A stretch of DNA of 64,000 bases from Gammaproteobacteria bacterium (GTDB lineage Bacteria > Pseudomonadota > Gammaproteobacteria > Pseudomonadales > Pseudohongiellaceae): the NCBI GenBank assembly GCA_009692305.1, contig SHZK01000002.1:186001-250000 (forward strand), read 5' to 3'. The notes under the pieces were generated by a model. It ran no database searches. It had not been told where the DNA came from and saw only the letters and a program-made list of their open reading frames with translations. Numbering within the stretch: position 1 is the stretch's first letter; each line of letters starts with the position of its first letter. Made by a program: the position numbers and the translations under genes. Shown piece by piece: positions 47,266 through 56,737 of this stretch.

Positions 47266-49059
47266 CTAGTCCTTGCTCTCCGGTGTCACCCGCAGAATTT
47301 CATTGACGTTGGTGACACCGGCGGCAACTTTCTGCGCGCCGCTGATCCGCAGACTCATCATGCCATCCTTGTAAGCCTGTTTGCGCAATGCCGGCAAATC
47401 CGATTTCTCATCGGCCAGCCGTTGCAACGCTTCGGTAAATGGCATCACCTCGTAGATCCCTTCGCGACCCTTGAAGCCGGTCTCTCGACATTGCAGACAG
47501 CCAACAGAATTCTGCGCTTTAGTCGGCAGCTTTACTTTCCAGGGCCGCGTGAGCGTATCCCAGGCTTCCTGATCCAGCGTGGTCGGTGTTTTGCAATGTG
47601 GACACAACACGCGCACCAGCCGTTGGGCCACGATCCCTACCACTGTTGCCTTGATGAGATAGGACGGTACGCCCAACTCGAGCAAGCGCGTGACAGCCGA
47701 GGGTGCATCATTGGTGTGCATCGTAGTGAATACGAGGTGACCGGTGAGTGAGGCCTGGATTGCCATCTCCGCCGTTGCCAGGTCATGTACCTCGCCTATC
47801 ATGATGATGTCAGGGTCTTGCCGCAGCAGTGCCTTCACACCATCTGCAAAATTCAGGTCAATATTTTCCTGCACCTGCATCTGGTTAAAACTGTTTTCCA
47901 CCATTTCGATTGGATCTTCGATCGTGCACACATTCACTTCATCTGTGGCGAGCAATTTCAGGGTGGAATAGAGCGTTGTCGTCTTGCCGCTTCCGGTCGG
48001 ACCCGTGATGATAACAATGCCGTTGTTGTTCCTGATAATTTGGTTCCAGCGTTCGAGATCGTCACCCGCCAGACCTAGTTGCTGGAATGGCCGCGTCAAC
48101 ACTTCCGGATCGAAGATACGCATAACCAGCTTTTCGCCGAATGCGGTGGGCAGTGTGGACAGCCGCAGCTCTACTTCGCTGCCATTCGGACTCTTGGTCT
48201 TGATGCGCCCGTCTTGTGGTTTGCGTTTCTCCGCCACATTTATGCGGCCAAGTATTTTCAGTCGGCTGGTTACTGCAGCCATAACCTGCATAGGCAATGC
48301 ATACACTGTATATAACACGCCATCTATGCGAAAACGGACGTTGCCTTTCTCTCGACGCGGCTCTATATGAATATCACTGGCGCGCTGTTCGAATGCATAC
48401 TGCAACAACCAGTCGACGACGTTGACGATGTGCTGATCATTTGCTTCCGGGTCCTTGATATGGCCCAGCTCTAACATCTGTTCGAGGTTGCCGATGCCCT
48501 TGCGCTGAACACCATCTTCGGCGGCACGGTTAATGGAACTGGCGAGGCTATAAAATTCGGTTGTAAGCCGCTTGATCTCAACCGGGTTGGAAACCACCCG
48601 ATTGATCTTCTTCTGCAGAACGTGTGCCAGGTCAGTTTCCCATGAGGTGACAAAGGGCTCAGCGCTGGTGATGGTGACGTGGTGTGGGGTTACTTCAACT
48701 GCTAGAATATGATGGCGCTGTGTAAACGCATAAGACATGACCTTGGTGACTTGTGCCACGTCGATCTTTAGCGGATCAATCCGGAAATACTCATGGCCAC
48801 TCTGCATACAGAGAGCCATAGTCGGGCTTTCGATATCCAGAGTGCGGCCAGCTGCCTTGCGATCTTCCAGCGCCAGGTCTGCCACATACTGCAATACATG
48901 CTTGTTCTGATCTTTCGCGGAACGGCGACTCTCAAGTGCGTGCTTGAAATCAGCTTTGTTGATTCGTCCTGCTTCCAATAATCCGTTCAGGAAGTAATTC
49001 AATTCCGGCGGGGCATTCTTCTTTGGTTCGCTTTTCTTTTTCTCTTCTACTGCGGTCAT
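47266..49059 (-). CDS. GspE/PilB-type secretion or pilus assembly ATPase
   Basis: This hexameric cytoplasmic ATPase has 597 residues. An N-terminal MshE/GspE-N-like domain precedes the motor core. Walker A is GPTGSGKT at 353-360, the Asp box GEVHDLATAEMAI and the His box GHLVFTTMHTNDAPSAVTRL follow, and a tetra-Cys zinc motif (CPHC ... CLQC) is present. Such ATPases power type IV pili or type II secretion. No other pilus or secretion genes are adjacent. Instead it ends the leftward run that contains the motor-like cluster, so it may work with that system or be a stray. Confidence 0.87.
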   Translation of the reverse strand: MTAVEEKKKSEPKKNAPPELNYFLNGLLEAGRINKADFKHALESRRSAKDQNKHVLQYVADLALEDRKAAGRTLDIESPTMALCMQSGHEYFRIDPLKIDVAQVTKVMSYAFTQRHHILAVEVTPHHVTITSAEPFVTSWETDLAHVLQKKINRVVSNPVEIKRLTTEFYSLASSINRAAEDGVQRKGIGNLEQMLELGHIKDPEANDQHIVNVVDWLLQYAFEQRASDIHIEPRREKGNVRFRIDGVLYTVYALPMQVMAAVTSRLKILGRINVAEKRKPQDGRIKTKSPNGSEVELRLSTLPTAFGEKLVMRIFDPEVLTRPFQQLGLAGDDLERWNQIIRNNNGIVIITGPTGSGKTTTLYSTLKLLATDEVNVCTIEDPIEMVENSFNQMQVQENIDLNFADGVKALLRQDPDIIMIGEVHDLATAEMAIQASLTGHLVFTTMHTNDAPSAVTRLLELGVPSYLIKATVVGIVAQRLVRVLCPHCKTPTTLDQEAWDTLTRPWKVKLPTKAQNSVGCLQCRETGFKGREGIYEVMPFTEALQRLADEKSDLPALRKQAYKDGMMSLRISGAQKVAAGVTNVNEILRVTPESKD

Positions 49060-49124
49060 CAGTTGAACCCGGTTTTTAATTGTACGGCGTGGATTAGAGG
49101 GCGTGGATTGAAGCTGGGTCGAAC

Positions 49125-50627
49125 TTATTCGATCAGTTTGACCCATTCACCCGCTTTGGGCGTGCCTATAGGGTAATAACCATTGAGCAGGCGCAGGGTA
49201 TCTTCCGGGTAATTCGCCAGCTTGCTCTGCTGGCTAACAACCGCGAAATCGAAAAATTCGGAGGCCTGCACAAACTTGATTTTCAGCTCATTGCCACTAA
49301 AAGTTTCGCCGTTCTGAATTGCCCGGAACGTGCGCACGGTTTCGAGCAGTGAGGCATCCACCTCGTCCGTTGCGCTCGAGTTTTGAATGTCACCACGGAA
49401 GACAAACGCCCGCGGCCCGAGATAGATTACTGCAATCCGCTCCATCCTGCCGGTCTCTGCCGAAGGGGCGAGGCCTGTGTGGCCGACCAGTCGATACTGC
49501 TCCAGCGCTTCGGATTTCTGCAGATTGGTAATGCCCAGATTGTCGCGGATAAAAACCCGCGGTTCGATATTGGCTTGCAGGCGCTGTGCCTCGATGCGCA
49601 TAGTGCCGATGCCTTCGTTGCTGGCAGTGACTGTGGTAGTCGTTTCTGTAACAGCCCAACCATCAGGGAATACGAGTGTGTAACCCAATAATGTCTGGTA
49701 GTATCGATTGCGATTGTCCTGGGTCTGTGAGCCCTGGCTGGCGCCGATAATCAGTCCGTCGATCTTTTCACGAAATGCTGTATTGTCCGTCATGGTAATT
49801 TCGTTGTCGGACAGATTGGCGACACTGGCAATCGCCTCTTGCAGGCGCGTGTCATTGCGCGGATGGGTCGCAAACAAACCGTGATAACTCTGGTTACCGC
49901 TGGAGATCTTGCGATTGAAATCTTCCTGATTCTTGAGCACGGTAACGACATCGATCACAGCGATCGGATCGTAACCCGCCTTCGCGATATATTCGGCACC
50001 CAGGCTATCTGCTTCCAGTTCATGTTCGCGACCGAAGCCACTCAATCCGGTTTGAGCCCAGATCGATGCGACCTGACTGATTTGTGAGCCCACATAACCA
50101 CTACCGGTAGCTACTGCGGTCACGAAACCACCCACTGTGGCCGCCGTTTTTGCAAGCGCACCGCGCGCTTGCTGTTGCACCGCATGGCGTGCCGTAATGT
50201 GGCCGATCTCGTGGGCTATTACTGCGGCCAGTTGCGCTTCTGTATTCATGAACGTAAGCAGGCCGCGATTGACGTAGACATAGCCACCAGGCAAGGCGAA
50301 CGCGTTGATGTCCGGGCTATCGATGATAAAGAACTGGTATTCAAGATTAGGGCGGTCACTCACTGCCGCGACGCGTGCACCTACTTCGCGCACGTAGGCA
50401 ACAAGTGCCTCTTCTTCATAAAAAGCCTGACTCGCGGCTACTTTCTCGTGTTCTTCCTTGCCAATTTCCTTTTCACGGTTCTCAGTCATCAGCACGATAT
50501 TGGGAGCCCCGGTAGCTGGATTTACCGAGCAGGATGACAAAAACAGCAGCGCGCTGCCCGCGATCATCGCCAGCGCTATTGCGCGCGCATTGAATCGAAC
50601 AGAATGCAGATCAAGCAAAGTTTTCAT
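49125..50627 (-). CDS. M48-family metalloprotease, lipoprotein
   Basis: The lipoprotein signal ALLFLSSC is followed by an M48 protease domain. The zinc site is HEIGH (residues 139-143), and the downstream Glu ligand lies in GREHELEADSLGAEYIAKAG. A C-terminal domain of about 200 residues with no repeat pattern replaces the TPRs of BepA. Homologues trim or degrade outer-membrane proteins, so quality control of the envelope complex encoded upstream is a fair guess. It sits between the ATPase gene and two lipoprotein genes in the same direction. Confidence 0.85.
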   Translation of the reverse strand: MKTLLDLHSVRFNARAIALAMIAGSALLFLSSCSVNPATGAPNIVLMTENREKEIGKEEHEKVAASQAFYEEEALVAYVREVGARVAAVSDRPNLEYQFFIIDSPDINAFALPGGYVYVNRGLLTFMNTEAQLAAVIAHEIGHITARHAVQQQARGALAKTAATVGGFVTAVATGSGYVGSQISQVASIWAQTGLSGFGREHELEADSLGAEYIAKAGYDPIAVIDVVTVLKNQEDFNRKISSGNQSYHGLFATHPRNDTRLQEAIASVANLSDNEITMTDNTAFREKIDGLIIGASQGSQTQDNRNRYYQTLLGYTLVFPDGWAVTETTTTVTASNEGIGTMRIEAQRLQANIEPRVFIRDNLGITNLQKSEALEQYRLVGHTGLAPSAETGRMERIAVIYLGPRAFVFRGDIQNSSATDEVDASLLETVRTFRAIQNGETFSGNELKIKFVQASEFFDFAVVSQQSKLANYPEDTLRLLNGYYPIGTPKAGEWVKLIE

Positions 50628-50687
50628 GGCGTCACCGGGCTGTTTACAGTGCTTCGGTTGCAGCTCCTGATTTTGCACAGAGGCTGA

Positions 50688-51362
50688 TTAACTACCATTG
50701 ACGAAATCTTTCAACTGGCTCGCCAACCGACTACACGCGTTTGCTTCCACGCGTGCGATGAGTGGAATGGGAATCACCAGTGCCGGCAAATAGGATTGCC
50801 CGTTGGCGTCGGTGTTGATAGTTCCTACCGACGTTGCCGAATCCACATCCCAGATTCTGGCGTCGAAGCTAGCGTCATCTTCCCAGGTGCCAAAACCAAA
50901 ACAGCCAGCGCCACCGGGACCAATTGTGCAGGAAATAGAGCCGGTGCGACCGCTGGTTTCAGTGAAGCCGTCCAGCCAGACGATATACCGCACACCGAAC
51001 TCATCCATTTTCTGTGCCACGACTTCTTCCGCCATGAGTTTTTCCAGATCACTGGTTCGCAGTGGTGCAGTGCGAGGCTCGAACCAGGGAAACATGGCGT
51101 CGACAAATTCCTGTTCCGGAACCACTCTTATCGAATTGGTGCCGTTCCCCATATGCTCACCGACACAATCGACAAATTCGGAGCGCGTTTCGTAATCGCT
51201 TGCCTGACGCCGGCCAAGAATCACGATCGATTCGTGATTCTCGATACCTGTTTCTCCCTGACGAAATTCATCAACCGTGGTACTGGTGCACGCACTGAGT
51301 GCGCCTATTAGTAGGCTAATGATGCCGCCAGTTTTTACTAAATTTGCGGCTATATAGGACAT
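50688..51362 (-). CDS. Uncharacterised lipoprotein A
   Basis: The N-terminal segment GGIISLLIGALSAC ends in a lipobox Cys, giving a lipidated protein of about 200 residues. The body has FVDCVGEHMG, VRYIVWLDGFTETSGRTGSIS and a Gly-rich CTIGPGGAGCFGFGTWEDD with paired Cys. The alternation of strands and 'VRYIVWLDG ... FDARIWDV' recalls the CsgG/periplasmic NBD-like lipoproteins but is not decisive. It precedes the protease gene and follows lipoprotein B. Confidence 0.7.
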   Translation of the reverse strand: MSYIAANLVKTGGIISLLIGALSACTSTTVDEFRQGETGIENHESIVILGRRQASDYETRSEFVDCVGEHMGNGTNSIRVVPEQEFVDAMFPWFEPRTAPLRTSDLEKLMAEEVVAQKMDEFGVRYIVWLDGFTETSGRTGSISCTIGPGGAGCFGFGTWEDDASFDARIWDVDSATSVGTINTDANGQSYLPALVIPIPLIARVEANACSRLASQLKDFVNGS

Positions 51363-51392
51363 TGTGTCTAACCTCAGCGTTACTGCTCGATG

Positions 51393-52016
51393 TTATAGTC
51401 TGTTCAACCAATCACGCACTTCCGGAACTTCGGAAAAGCTCAATGAAAAACTCGAAGCCAGATCGCGCAAGGCGACGACCGCGGCTTCATTAATAGCCGC
51501 TTCAACAGACAGGAAGGTTGCGGTCGGTGTCTTCCCATAGGATGTCAGAACCCAATCGGCTATATAATCACCCTCTGCGGTGAGTAGGCGCATGTTGTAC
51601 TTGATCCAGACTTCATAGACATCCAGCTTGGTCTTGGCCGGTAGTGCCAACTGAAATTCTTCAATGGCGGGGGCAAACACGGCATCTACTCCGCGGGTCT
51701 TGGCTTCTTCCATCGAGTTGACAATAATCACCTGATCAAACATAGCGGGCAATACGGCATCGAACAGTTGTATATGGGACAGCCCGCTTTCTATGTTGAA
51801 TTCTTCCTCACCTGTTTCGGTGTATTCAATGTAGGCAAAATTTCTCAGTGCCTCATCGTAGAGAACCGCCATGGTCAGCGGTAATTTATTGATATTCGGA
51901 GTCGGAAAGCTGCCTTCGATCACCACATTGCTGACACCGCAAGCGCTTAGAGCTAGCCCCAGCATGGTGCTCGCGAATTTGTTGTAACTCTTTGTATTTA
52001 AGGCTATATTCGTCAT
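51393..52016 (-). CDS. Uncharacterised lipoprotein B
   Basis: The signal ends LGLALSAC-GVSN, so the mature protein is lipidated. The rest (about 180 residues) has TMAVLYDEALRNFAYIEYTE, then VDAVFAPAIEEFQLALPAKTK and VYEVWIKYNMRLLTAEGDYIADW, a pattern resembling curli CsgG/LpoB-type or DUF-lipoproteins that bind the outer-membrane inner leaflet. No certain family. ATG 52016 is used because it starts the signal peptide. It lies 41 bases after the VWA gene. Confidence 0.7.
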   Translation of the reverse strand: MTNIALNTKSYNKFASTMLGLALSACGVSNVVIEGSFPTPNINKLPLTMAVLYDEALRNFAYIEYTETGEEEFNIESGLSHIQLFDAVLPAMFDQVIIVNSMEEAKTRGVDAVFAPAIEEFQLALPAKTKLDVYEVWIKYNMRLLTAEGDYIADWVLTSYGKTPTATFLSVEAAINEAAVVALRDLASSFSLSFSEVPEVRDWLNRL

Positions 52017-52057
52017 TTGTTGTAAACTGTTCGAGTAAATCAAAGGCAACCAGTTAA

Positions 52058-53071
52058 CTAGCGAAAATCATTCAGTCCGACAAATGTACCACCATTTCTC
52101 TGTGTCAGCTCACGCATTAATGTTGAAAAGCGATAAACGCTTTGCTGGAATCGCGCGGGGCCTGCAAAGATCGTCGGAAAACCGATTCCGTGTATGCGCA
52201 CCAGCCGATCACCATTGGCGTCTTCGACGTTGATACGGTCGATTGTTTGAAGTACATCTTGAATAGATCCGCCAGGCTGAAAATCATCACCCATAACATA
52301 GATACTGATCTTCTTGCCCGGTTCGTAGAAGTTGCTGATAGCTCGGGTCACGCCCTCTACCGGGCTGCTATTGCTGTAAGGGTTCCAATTACGCAGGGTG
52401 GAAATGATCTGGTTACGGCGGCCAGGAGTATCCGGGATCCATTCCCCGCGATAGGAATCAAACATGTAATCACCCTCGTCGTTCATGACCTGAATGCCTT
52501 TTACTTCAGGATAGACATTCAGGGTGTCTTCTATTATTCCCAGCATTTTATTCCAGCTCGGATTATTGAACATACTGCCGGAGGTATCGATCACGAAGAT
52601 AATGTATTCGCTATCTACCGGGATGCCACCAATGGCGTTGTTTTCCGGCGCCGATGAGTTTGCTAGCAACCTTTGCATTTCCGCGGTGAGAGTTTGTCTG
52701 GCAATGGCGAGCTTGCCTGACTCAAGAGTGGCTTCATCGGACATTTGATTCGAGGCTTGAAACTTGCCCTGTACGTCATTCAGATCACGTCGTAGTCGTG
52801 CGACGCGATCTTTCAGTATAGAGAGTTGCTCTTGCTTGGCATTCAAGTCCCGATTGAGCACCGTAGTTTCGCCACGAATCTCAAATAACTGCTGCTGTAG
52901 ATCGTTAATTGACCCTTCCGATTTTACATCACTAACTTCTAAAGAAATGGGTTCCGCCTGTTTGGCAATCAATAACAAAATAATCATCGAACCGAATCCG
53001 CAGGCGGCTATGTCCAGGAAGGAAACGCTAAAGGAACCGCTTTCGTCTTCGCTTGCTCTCTTGCGTCTCAT
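52058..53071 (-). CDS. TolR/MotB-like anchored VWA-domain protein 2
   Basis: The order of parts is: basic N-terminus (MRRKRASEDESG), one membrane segment SFLDIAACGFGSMIILLLIA with an Asp at its cytoplasmic edge, a coiled coil (residues about 50-110), then a von Willebrand A domain. The VWA metal site is complete at the first motif (FVIDTSGSMF, DxSxS). The TM Asp recalls the proton-carrying Asp of TolR/ExbD/MotB. Its start overlaps the stop of VWA protein 1 (ATGA), and both share the motif FLD-x3-CGFG. It is predicted to be a periplasmic VWA head moved by the channel protein at 55.6 kb. Confidence 0.83.
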   Translation of the reverse strand: MRRKRASEDESGSFSVSFLDIAACGFGSMIILLLIAKQAEPISLEVSDVKSEGSINDLQQQLFEIRGETTVLNRDLNAKQEQLSILKDRVARLRRDLNDVQGKFQASNQMSDEATLESGKLAIARQTLTAEMQRLLANSSAPENNAIGGIPVDSEYIIFVIDTSGSMFNNPSWNKMLGIIEDTLNVYPEVKGIQVMNDEGDYMFDSYRGEWIPDTPGRRNQIISTLRNWNPYSNSSPVEGVTRAISNFYEPGKKISIYVMGDDFQPGGSIQDVLQTIDRINVEDANGDRLVRIHGIGFPTIFAGPARFQQSVYRFSTLMRELTQRNGGTFVGLNDFR

Positions 53072-54168
53072 GGCCAGTCCTTCGATGGGGAGAGAAACGA
53101 GCCCTGTGAGTATTGCGCCAATTGCCAAAAGACTGCTGCTGCGCTGGGGTCGCCTTCGAGTGGCATCAAGATGATATTGACCGGAACGCCTTCGGGTAAT
53201 TCCTGCACCGCTTCTTCAAATAAATCGAGTCGTTCTTCCGGCGTAACCAATGCTTTCGATGAACCACCATCATTTATAGTGGGCAATCCGTCTGTTATCA
53301 GGAAGATATTATCCGGTGGTGGCGACATATTGGCGACGGCACGAAACACCTTTTCCATATTGGTGCCGTTTTCTGGCACCAGAAGCTTGACGTTGTCGAT
53401 GGCGTGATTGAGTTGATCACGATCAGCCACCTCTAACCAGCGATTCTCAGTGCCGGCTATCACGGACTGATAATTATCACTGAAATTCCAGATCTGATAG
53501 CGGGAGGTAATTGGAAACTGGGTACTGATCCAATCCACCGTTCTCACTACTCGCTGCCACTTCGGCGCATTCCGCTGGGCATCCTCAGACATGTTGCGTG
53601 TACGAATGATATTTACAATGGTGCTATCCAGCATGCTGGAAGAGCTATCCAGTAAAATCAGAATGCGTTGCCCGCCGAGAAATAAACCGGAGAGATACTG
53701 GCGGTTACCATCTCCGAGAAACTGGCGAGCGCTATTGCCTCCGTCTTCAAGCGAACTCGCCTGTAAGCGCAATAACTCTTCTTCTAGCGCCCGTACATCG
53801 GCGCGCAATTGCTCGACGCTCTCCACACTAGCGACACTGGAATTCTCCAGCGCAGCCAGTTCCTCCAGGAATGTATCAATCTGATCCTGAATTTGCCGCG
53901 CGAGACCTTCGGCAGTGACGACTTCAAAACTGGTATCGGAATAGGTATTACGAATCTGTACGAGGCCGAGTTGGCCCTGCAACACTTCTTCCTGTAACAG
54001 ATTAATTTCTGCAGCGAACTCGGAACTGGTATCGAGTTCCGTAATTGTGCTGGCGTGATCCAGAATCAGAAAGAGTAGAATGATAGCGCCAAAACCGCAA
54101 AACATGACATCCAGAAATGCCAAGCTTAGCGGGCTAACGCTGCGTCTAATTTTTTTTCTGCTCGACAT
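53068..54168 (-). CDS. TolR/MotB-like anchored VWA-domain protein 1
   Basis: The architecture is as in the neighbouring VWA protein: basic start (MSSRKKIRRSVSP), membrane segment LAFLDVMFCGFGAIILLFLI, long coiled coil (about residues 45-150), then a VWA domain with ILILLDSSSSML (DxSxS) and FLITDGLPT (the later metal Asp). A WNFSDNYQ segment contains the conserved central strand. The two genes are paralogues, diverged beyond the membrane motif. They may form a heterodimer in place of the TolR/MotB homodimer. It lies 17 bases after the actin-like gene. Confidence 0.83.
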   Translation of the reverse strand: MSSRKKIRRSVSPLSLAFLDVMFCGFGAIILLFLILDHASTITELDTSSEFAAEINLLQEEVLQGQLGLVQIRNTYSDTSFEVVTAEGLARQIQDQIDTFLEELAALENSSVASVESVEQLRADVRALEEELLRLQASSLEDGGNSARQFLGDGNRQYLSGLFLGGQRILILLDSSSSMLDSTIVNIIRTRNMSEDAQRNAPKWQRVVRTVDWISTQFPITSRYQIWNFSDNYQSVIAGTENRWLEVADRDQLNHAIDNVKLLVPENGTNMEKVFRAVANMSPPPDNIFLITDGLPTINDGGSSKALVTPEERLDLFEEAVQELPEGVPVNIILMPLEGDPSAAAVFWQLAQYSQGSFLSPSKDWP

Positions 54169-54185
54169 GGTTACGCCGTATTTTC

Positions 54186-55583
54186 TTAGCCCTTTACCTG
54201 GATCAGTGAAATTGCTTCCGAATCTTCACTAAATTGAATGCGATCTCCCAGCTTCAACTGCTGCTTACCACTTATCCAGGACTGATTCACCAGAACGCGC
54301 TGCTTACCGCTATCGAGAAAGATACCAGCGATCCGGGTTTCAATATGCCCCAGATAGTCCGGTAATCCGGCGATAGAAAGTTGAATCGTTTGCGCCGCAT
54401 TGGTCTCCTCATTGAACTGCCCATTGAACTGCCTATTGGGCAGCCCATTTGTCTGAGAATTATTCTGAATTTCAATGCGACTAAGAGATATCGCGCGATT
54501 GCTATACAACGCATGTGTCGGAGCTTCCTGTGATTCTGTTGCTCGCGCTGTATTGCTTGCCAATTTGTTCGTCTTGTTTTTGCCGTCTTTGAATTGCAAC
54601 GCGTTCACTAGATGGATGCCATCGGCTGAACTGGTAATGAGGTCACTGAATTTCAGGCAGGCGGTATTGATGGTTGCTGGATCCAGCATCTGTACTTCTC
54701 GTTCTGCTCTCAGCGCCACGGTGATACCAGGCAACGCAGCGAGTCCAGTGCTTATTAGTACCTGGCTGTCGCCCCCGGCGGCCAGCGCAACGATCTGCTG
54801 ACTGATTTTGCGGTAGTGGCCAGAAAGGTTACTCACCAGGCTCTCCTGTGGCATCTTGACGGTGTGCACCGCACTGTTGTTCTTTAACTCCAGAATCAGG
54901 CTGCTTTGGTTTTCGTCACTGTGTCGCCACCAGTGAGGCAAGGTATTGTAAAGCTGCTGCTCCGATTCGGCATTGTGCTGCGGATTGAAACGACTCTGCT
55001 GAATAAAAGCACTGGTGGCTAGCTGCATCATCAGGTCCATGAAATTCTGACTGCCGACTCCCGGAACCTGAATCACGGATTCCACCTTCAGGTGCTGATC
55101 TCTAATTATCAGCTTCGTCAGCAACACCTGATGTAGCTGAATATCTGCATAGATAATCGATTGATCCTTCGCCAAGGCGACAGCCGCAGCCAAAGCCGAA
55201 TCCACTACACCGATGGTAGTAAATGGACATCGTTTGGCGAGGCCTAATAGAATGGCGAGCTGCTGGCGCGTGAAATTACCGGGTACTGCAAAAATGACAT
55301 CGCCGTCGATTGCGGCAGTTTCAGCCAAATGCAATAAATGCGCATACGCGATGTCGGCGAAGTGACGAATGCCATTGCCATGTGACAGAGGGTCCAGACT
55401 CAATTCGTGCCAATACTTGTTATAACTATTCGCTGGATGCAGCCGCGCTTGTTGTTCGGCAATTTCTCCAAGCAGTAACTTTCTATTCTGCGACAAGGCG
55501 AAGCCGGGGCTCTGCAAAAGAATCCCGTTTTCATCGCCTACTTTCAAGGCGCTGTCATTGAGCTCGATAACCTTCAGACTCAT
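54186..55583 (-). CDS. Actin/Hsp70-fold ATPase-like protein with FHA-like tail
   Basis: The 465-residue protein lacks a signal or membrane segment. VIFAVPGNFTRQQLAILLGL and TTIGVVDSALAAAVALA match the actin-like (Hsp70/PilM/MreB) connect regions, and LAAGGDSQVLISTGLAALPGI resembles the adenosine motif. The first phosphate motif (VIELNDSALKVGDENG) is atypical and may not hydrolyse ATP. The last 60 residues (RVLVNQSWISGKQQLKLGDRIQF) end like an FHA beta-sandwich. Its ATG overlaps the stop of the channel gene. A cytoplasmic regulator or scaffold of the channel is inferred. Confidence 0.7.
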   Translation of the reverse strand: MSLKVIELNDSALKVGDENGILLQSPGFALSQNRKLLLGEIAEQQARLHPANSYNKYWHELSLDPLSHGNGIRHFADIAYAHLLHLAETAAIDGDVIFAVPGNFTRQQLAILLGLAKRCPFTTIGVVDSALAAAVALAKDQSIIYADIQLHQVLLTKLIIRDQHLKVESVIQVPGVGSQNFMDLMMQLATSAFIQQSRFNPQHNAESEQQLYNTLPHWWRHSDENQSSLILELKNNSAVHTVKMPQESLVSNLSGHYRKISQQIVALAAGGDSQVLISTGLAALPGITVALRAEREVQMLDPATINTACLKFSDLITSSADGIHLVNALQFKDGKNKTNKLASNTARATESQEAPTHALYSNRAISLSRIEIQNNSQTNGLPNRQFNGQFNEETNAAQTIQLSIAGLPDYLGHIETRIAGIFLDSGKQRVLVNQSWISGKQQLKLGDRIQFSEDSEAISLIQVKG

Positions 55584-56395
55584 ACGTGGCTACCTTTCTC
55601 CGGTATTTGTAAATGCCGTATCATTTTGTCATCGCAGTAATGCTGACAATCCATCACCAGCCGATCTTGCAATAATTGCAATTGATGCATCAGAAACATC
55701 AGTAAAATACTCGCTACCAGAGCAACGAAAGTAGAATTAAACGCCACCCCCAGACTCACTGTTACGCCAACAATATCGCCGTTCACCGCCTGATTGGCCT
55801 GCCCCAGCGCCATGCCGATCCCGCGTACAGTACCAAGAAAGCCGATCGACGGAATCGCCCAGGCTATGTAACGCACCAGTCCCAATTCAGTTTCCATGCG
55901 ATTCGATTCATTATCACAACAGTCGTTGATCACCGCGGATACATCTTGAATGTTGCTCGTTGACTGAAATCGATGCAATCCAGCCAACAGAGCTCGTGGT
56001 AATAAAAACTCCCGCTCGCTCTCTGGTAGCGCCTGGACCGGCCGCGAATAGTTTCTTGCGTCTTCTGGCAATATGCTTATGCCCTCGGAGACCTGTATCA
56101 GGGTTCTTTCCAACAAGGCTCGCTCGCGCAATGTCTGCTGCATCTTCAGGCCGATTATGGCTACCGCCCAAAGTAAAAGGATAACGGTGGCTTCCTGCTC
56201 GAAATCACGGATAATTATATAAAATGACCGGTCGGCAACAAAGTCCGGATTAAGTTTTCCTTGTTCATTCTGATACTGCTGGTCAATTGCTGCTAATGGC
56301 CTGACTACAGTGACGTAGAGAGCGTGCACGATAATAAAAGAAAAAATCAGCGCCGCTAACTGATAGAAGGTTTCGTTCAACACGCCTTGCTTCAT
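55580..56395 (-). CDS. MotA/TolQ/ExbB-type proton channel protein
   Basis: This inner-membrane protein has 271 residues and four hydrophobic segments: residues 10-32, 70-86, 176-195 and 211-235. The last two carry the family signature, with WAIPSIGFLGTVRGIGMALG and VGVTVSLGVAFNSTFVALVASILLMF, the Gly/Thr/Ser-rich pair that lines the ion path in TolQ/ExbB/MotA. These proteins form pentamers around a dimer of TolR/ExbD/MotB-like subunits; the two VWA proteins downstream fit that place. The long cytoplasmic loop between segments 2 and 3 is helical. Confidence 0.86.
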   Translation of the reverse strand: MKQGVLNETFYQLAALIFSFIIVHALYVTVVRPLAAIDQQYQNEQGKLNPDFVADRSFYIIIRDFEQEATVILLLWAVAIIGLKMQQTLRERALLERTLIQVSEGISILPEDARNYSRPVQALPESEREFLLPRALLAGLHRFQSTSNIQDVSAVINDCCDNESNRMETELGLVRYIAWAIPSIGFLGTVRGIGMALGQANQAVNGDIVGVTVSLGVAFNSTFVALVASILLMFLMHQLQLLQDRLVMDCQHYCDDKMIRHLQIPEKGSHV

Positions 56396-56431
56396 AGCTA
56401 AATCCTTGTCACTTACCAGTTCAATTCGATG

Positions 56432-56734
56432 CTAGATATCAATGGGAAATGAAACTCCAAGATCCTGTGAAATTTCTTCAGTTGGAATAAATCGGCGGAA
56501 TCCTTGTTCCGCATTCACTGGCTCATCAACGTCAGCGAGAATCAGTTCATTTTCTGGATTCTCTTTTTCCACTTGCTCTATAGGTGCCGCTTGCAGTTTT
56601 TCATCATCCGTAATCACGCCAGCATTCGGATCTGTTTGCTGTTGTGGATCTGCTTGCTGTTGTGGAGCATTGTCGGCGCCATAAATCAGCACAGAGAAAA
56701 ACAGAATGGTGCCCAATAGTAAAAATAGTCGCAT
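56432..56734 (-). CDS. Small exported acidic protein
   Basis: The signal peptide (MRLFLLLGTILFFSVLIYGAD) is followed by a Gln/Pro/Asp-rich linker (with two QQQ(T/A)DP copies) and the C-terminal block RRFIPTEEISQDLGVSFPIDI, which looks like the conserved part. There is no membrane anchor after cleavage. It is 3 bases after the PEGA/SUMF1 gene and 36 before the channel gene. No family is recognised; an adaptor or plug peptide for the complex is a guess. Confidence 0.65.
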   Translation of the reverse strand: MRLFLLLGTILFFSVLIYGADNAPQQQADPQQQTDPNAGVITDDEKLQAAPIEQVEKENPENELILADVDEPVNAEQGFRRFIPTEEISQDLGVSFPIDI

Positions 56735-56737
56735 ATA

